This document shows positions 13,040 to 13,330 of a DNA stretch of 13,330 nucleotides, one piece after another. The stretch lies in NCBI GenBank assembly GCA_021160245.1, contig JAGHCW010000079.1:1-13330 (forward strand), given 5' to 3'. Every line of letters begins with the position of its first letter. The first letter of the stretch is position 1. Source of the stretch: a bacterium (GTDB taxonomy: Bacteria > B130-G9). The translations under genes and the position numbers were made by a program. The notes beneath the pieces were generated by a model. The model did no database searches and was not told the origin of the DNA. It worked only from the letters and a program-made list of their open reading frames with translations.

Positions 13040-13066
13040 CCAACACCCCGGCTGTCAGGTCTTAAT

Positions 13067-13330
13067 TCAGTCTGCCAGAAACAACAGAGCATCGCCGCTT
13101 TGAATCGTCTTGATTACCTCGCGGTCCCCAATCAAACGCGCACGTCTCTCGCTAGCTCTCCTTTTGAGTATCTGGAAAGTTCGCGAAAGCGCCATGAGAA
13201 AAGCTCTGTGGAATCGGAAATCCGTCTTAAGCGCGTCTTTTGCAAAAAAGTATAGGCTCCAAAGGAGATGCTGCCTCAGCATTGCCCGGTCGAGGATGTT
13301 ACTGTAAAAGAATATATAGCTGTTTCTAGC
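13067..13330 (-). CDS. Possible YlxR/L7Ae-type RNA-binding protein, C-terminal part (runs off the right edge)
   Basis: The minus-strand frame is open from the window edge to a TGA at 13067 (87 residues visible). ARNSYIFFYSNILDRAMLRQHLLWSL fits the register of the YlxR (DUF448) ending, GRGAYxCxxxxCLxxALxxxxLxxAL, though both cysteines are replaced. After a linker, ILKRRASERRARLIGDREVIKTIQSG and ALLFLAD resemble the start of an L7Ae/YlxQ domain (ARRAGKLVSGEEAVLKAIRSGKAKLVLLAED). Fusions of these two domains are known in bacteria. The frame ends where a normal L7Ae domain would continue for about 50 more residues, so the gene is either truncated or frameshifted. The match is by eye and weak; a chance frame remains possible. 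Confidence 0.35.
   Translation of the reverse strand, partial: ARNSYIFFYSNILDRAMLRQHLLWSLYFFAKDALKTDFRFHRAFLMALSRTFQILKRRASERRARLIGDREVIKTIQSGDALLFLAD

Larger units (their letters stand above)
12549..13066. other. Region without a confident gene; hairpins and possible decayed coding
   Basis: No full-length gene with a ribosome site is evident. Two strong hairpins stand out: 12645-12665 (GTGGGTCAA/TTGACCCAC, loop GAA) and 13013-13039 (CGTGCCTGA/TCAGGCACG, 9-base loop). There is also a distant 8-bp inverted repeat (CGAGGCGC near 12892, GCGCCTCG near 12953). On the minus strand two overlapping open frames (13046-12795 and 12931-12716) look partly protein-like, as if one gene had shifted frame near 12915. 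I do not recognise the product. Confidence 0.4.

Overview
The window looks like chromosomal DNA of an uncultivated diderm (Gram-negative type) bacterium of moderate GC that is motile and probably anaerobic or facultative. The reasons are a chemoreceptor with CheR methyltransferases, an oxygen-sensitive class III ribonucleotide reductase, and several exported proteins that include Spy-like periplasmic chaperone relatives. No ribosomal RNA or other phylogenetic marker is present, so no lineage is assigned.

Layout. (1) 1-2338, plus strand: the end of a methyl-accepting chemotaxis protein, a strong hairpin terminator, then two overlapping CheR-type genes, one catalytic-domain-only and one full length. 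(2) 2427-4613, minus strand: nrdD, anaerobic ribonucleotide reductase. Its promoter has TTGACA and TATATT boxes, with one NrdR-box match filling the spacer and a second match exactly 31 bp away. (3) 4766-5852, minus strand: an inverted repeat of a 'CACGAAG' type, then a secreted-protein gene broken by at least two single-base-type frameshifts. (4) 5853-6068: a divergent intergenic region with a near-consensus CRP-family palindrome and a sigma70-like promoter for the next gene. (5) 6069-9201, plus strand: an EF-G-like GTPase of the EF-G2 type with an altered G4 motif, closely followed by an exported protein that resembles the LPP20/FlgT type. (6) 9243-12548, plus strand: an envelope-stress-type module made of a Spy-like protein, an ECF sigma factor, a zinc-finger anti-sigma factor and a second Spy-like protein. 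Matching promoter-like elements (TTAAAC, 17 bases, TGTC) precede the first Spy-like gene and the sigma gene. Between them lies a 370-bp block of short palindromes bounded by 25-bp inverted repeats. (7) 12549-13330: no confident gene. It has hairpins, apparently decayed minus-strand coding sequence, and at the right edge a minus-strand reading frame that may be the end of a YlxR-L7Ae type RNA-binding protein.

How it works together. The chemotaxis genes form a receptor/adaptation unit. The sigma, anti-sigma and Spy-like genes probably form a self-activating regulon that senses envelope or metal stress. The REP-like palindrome block appears to be inserted inside this regulon, after the first gene's terminator and before the sigma promoter. 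All functions are inferred from sequence recognition by eye; no database search was run.
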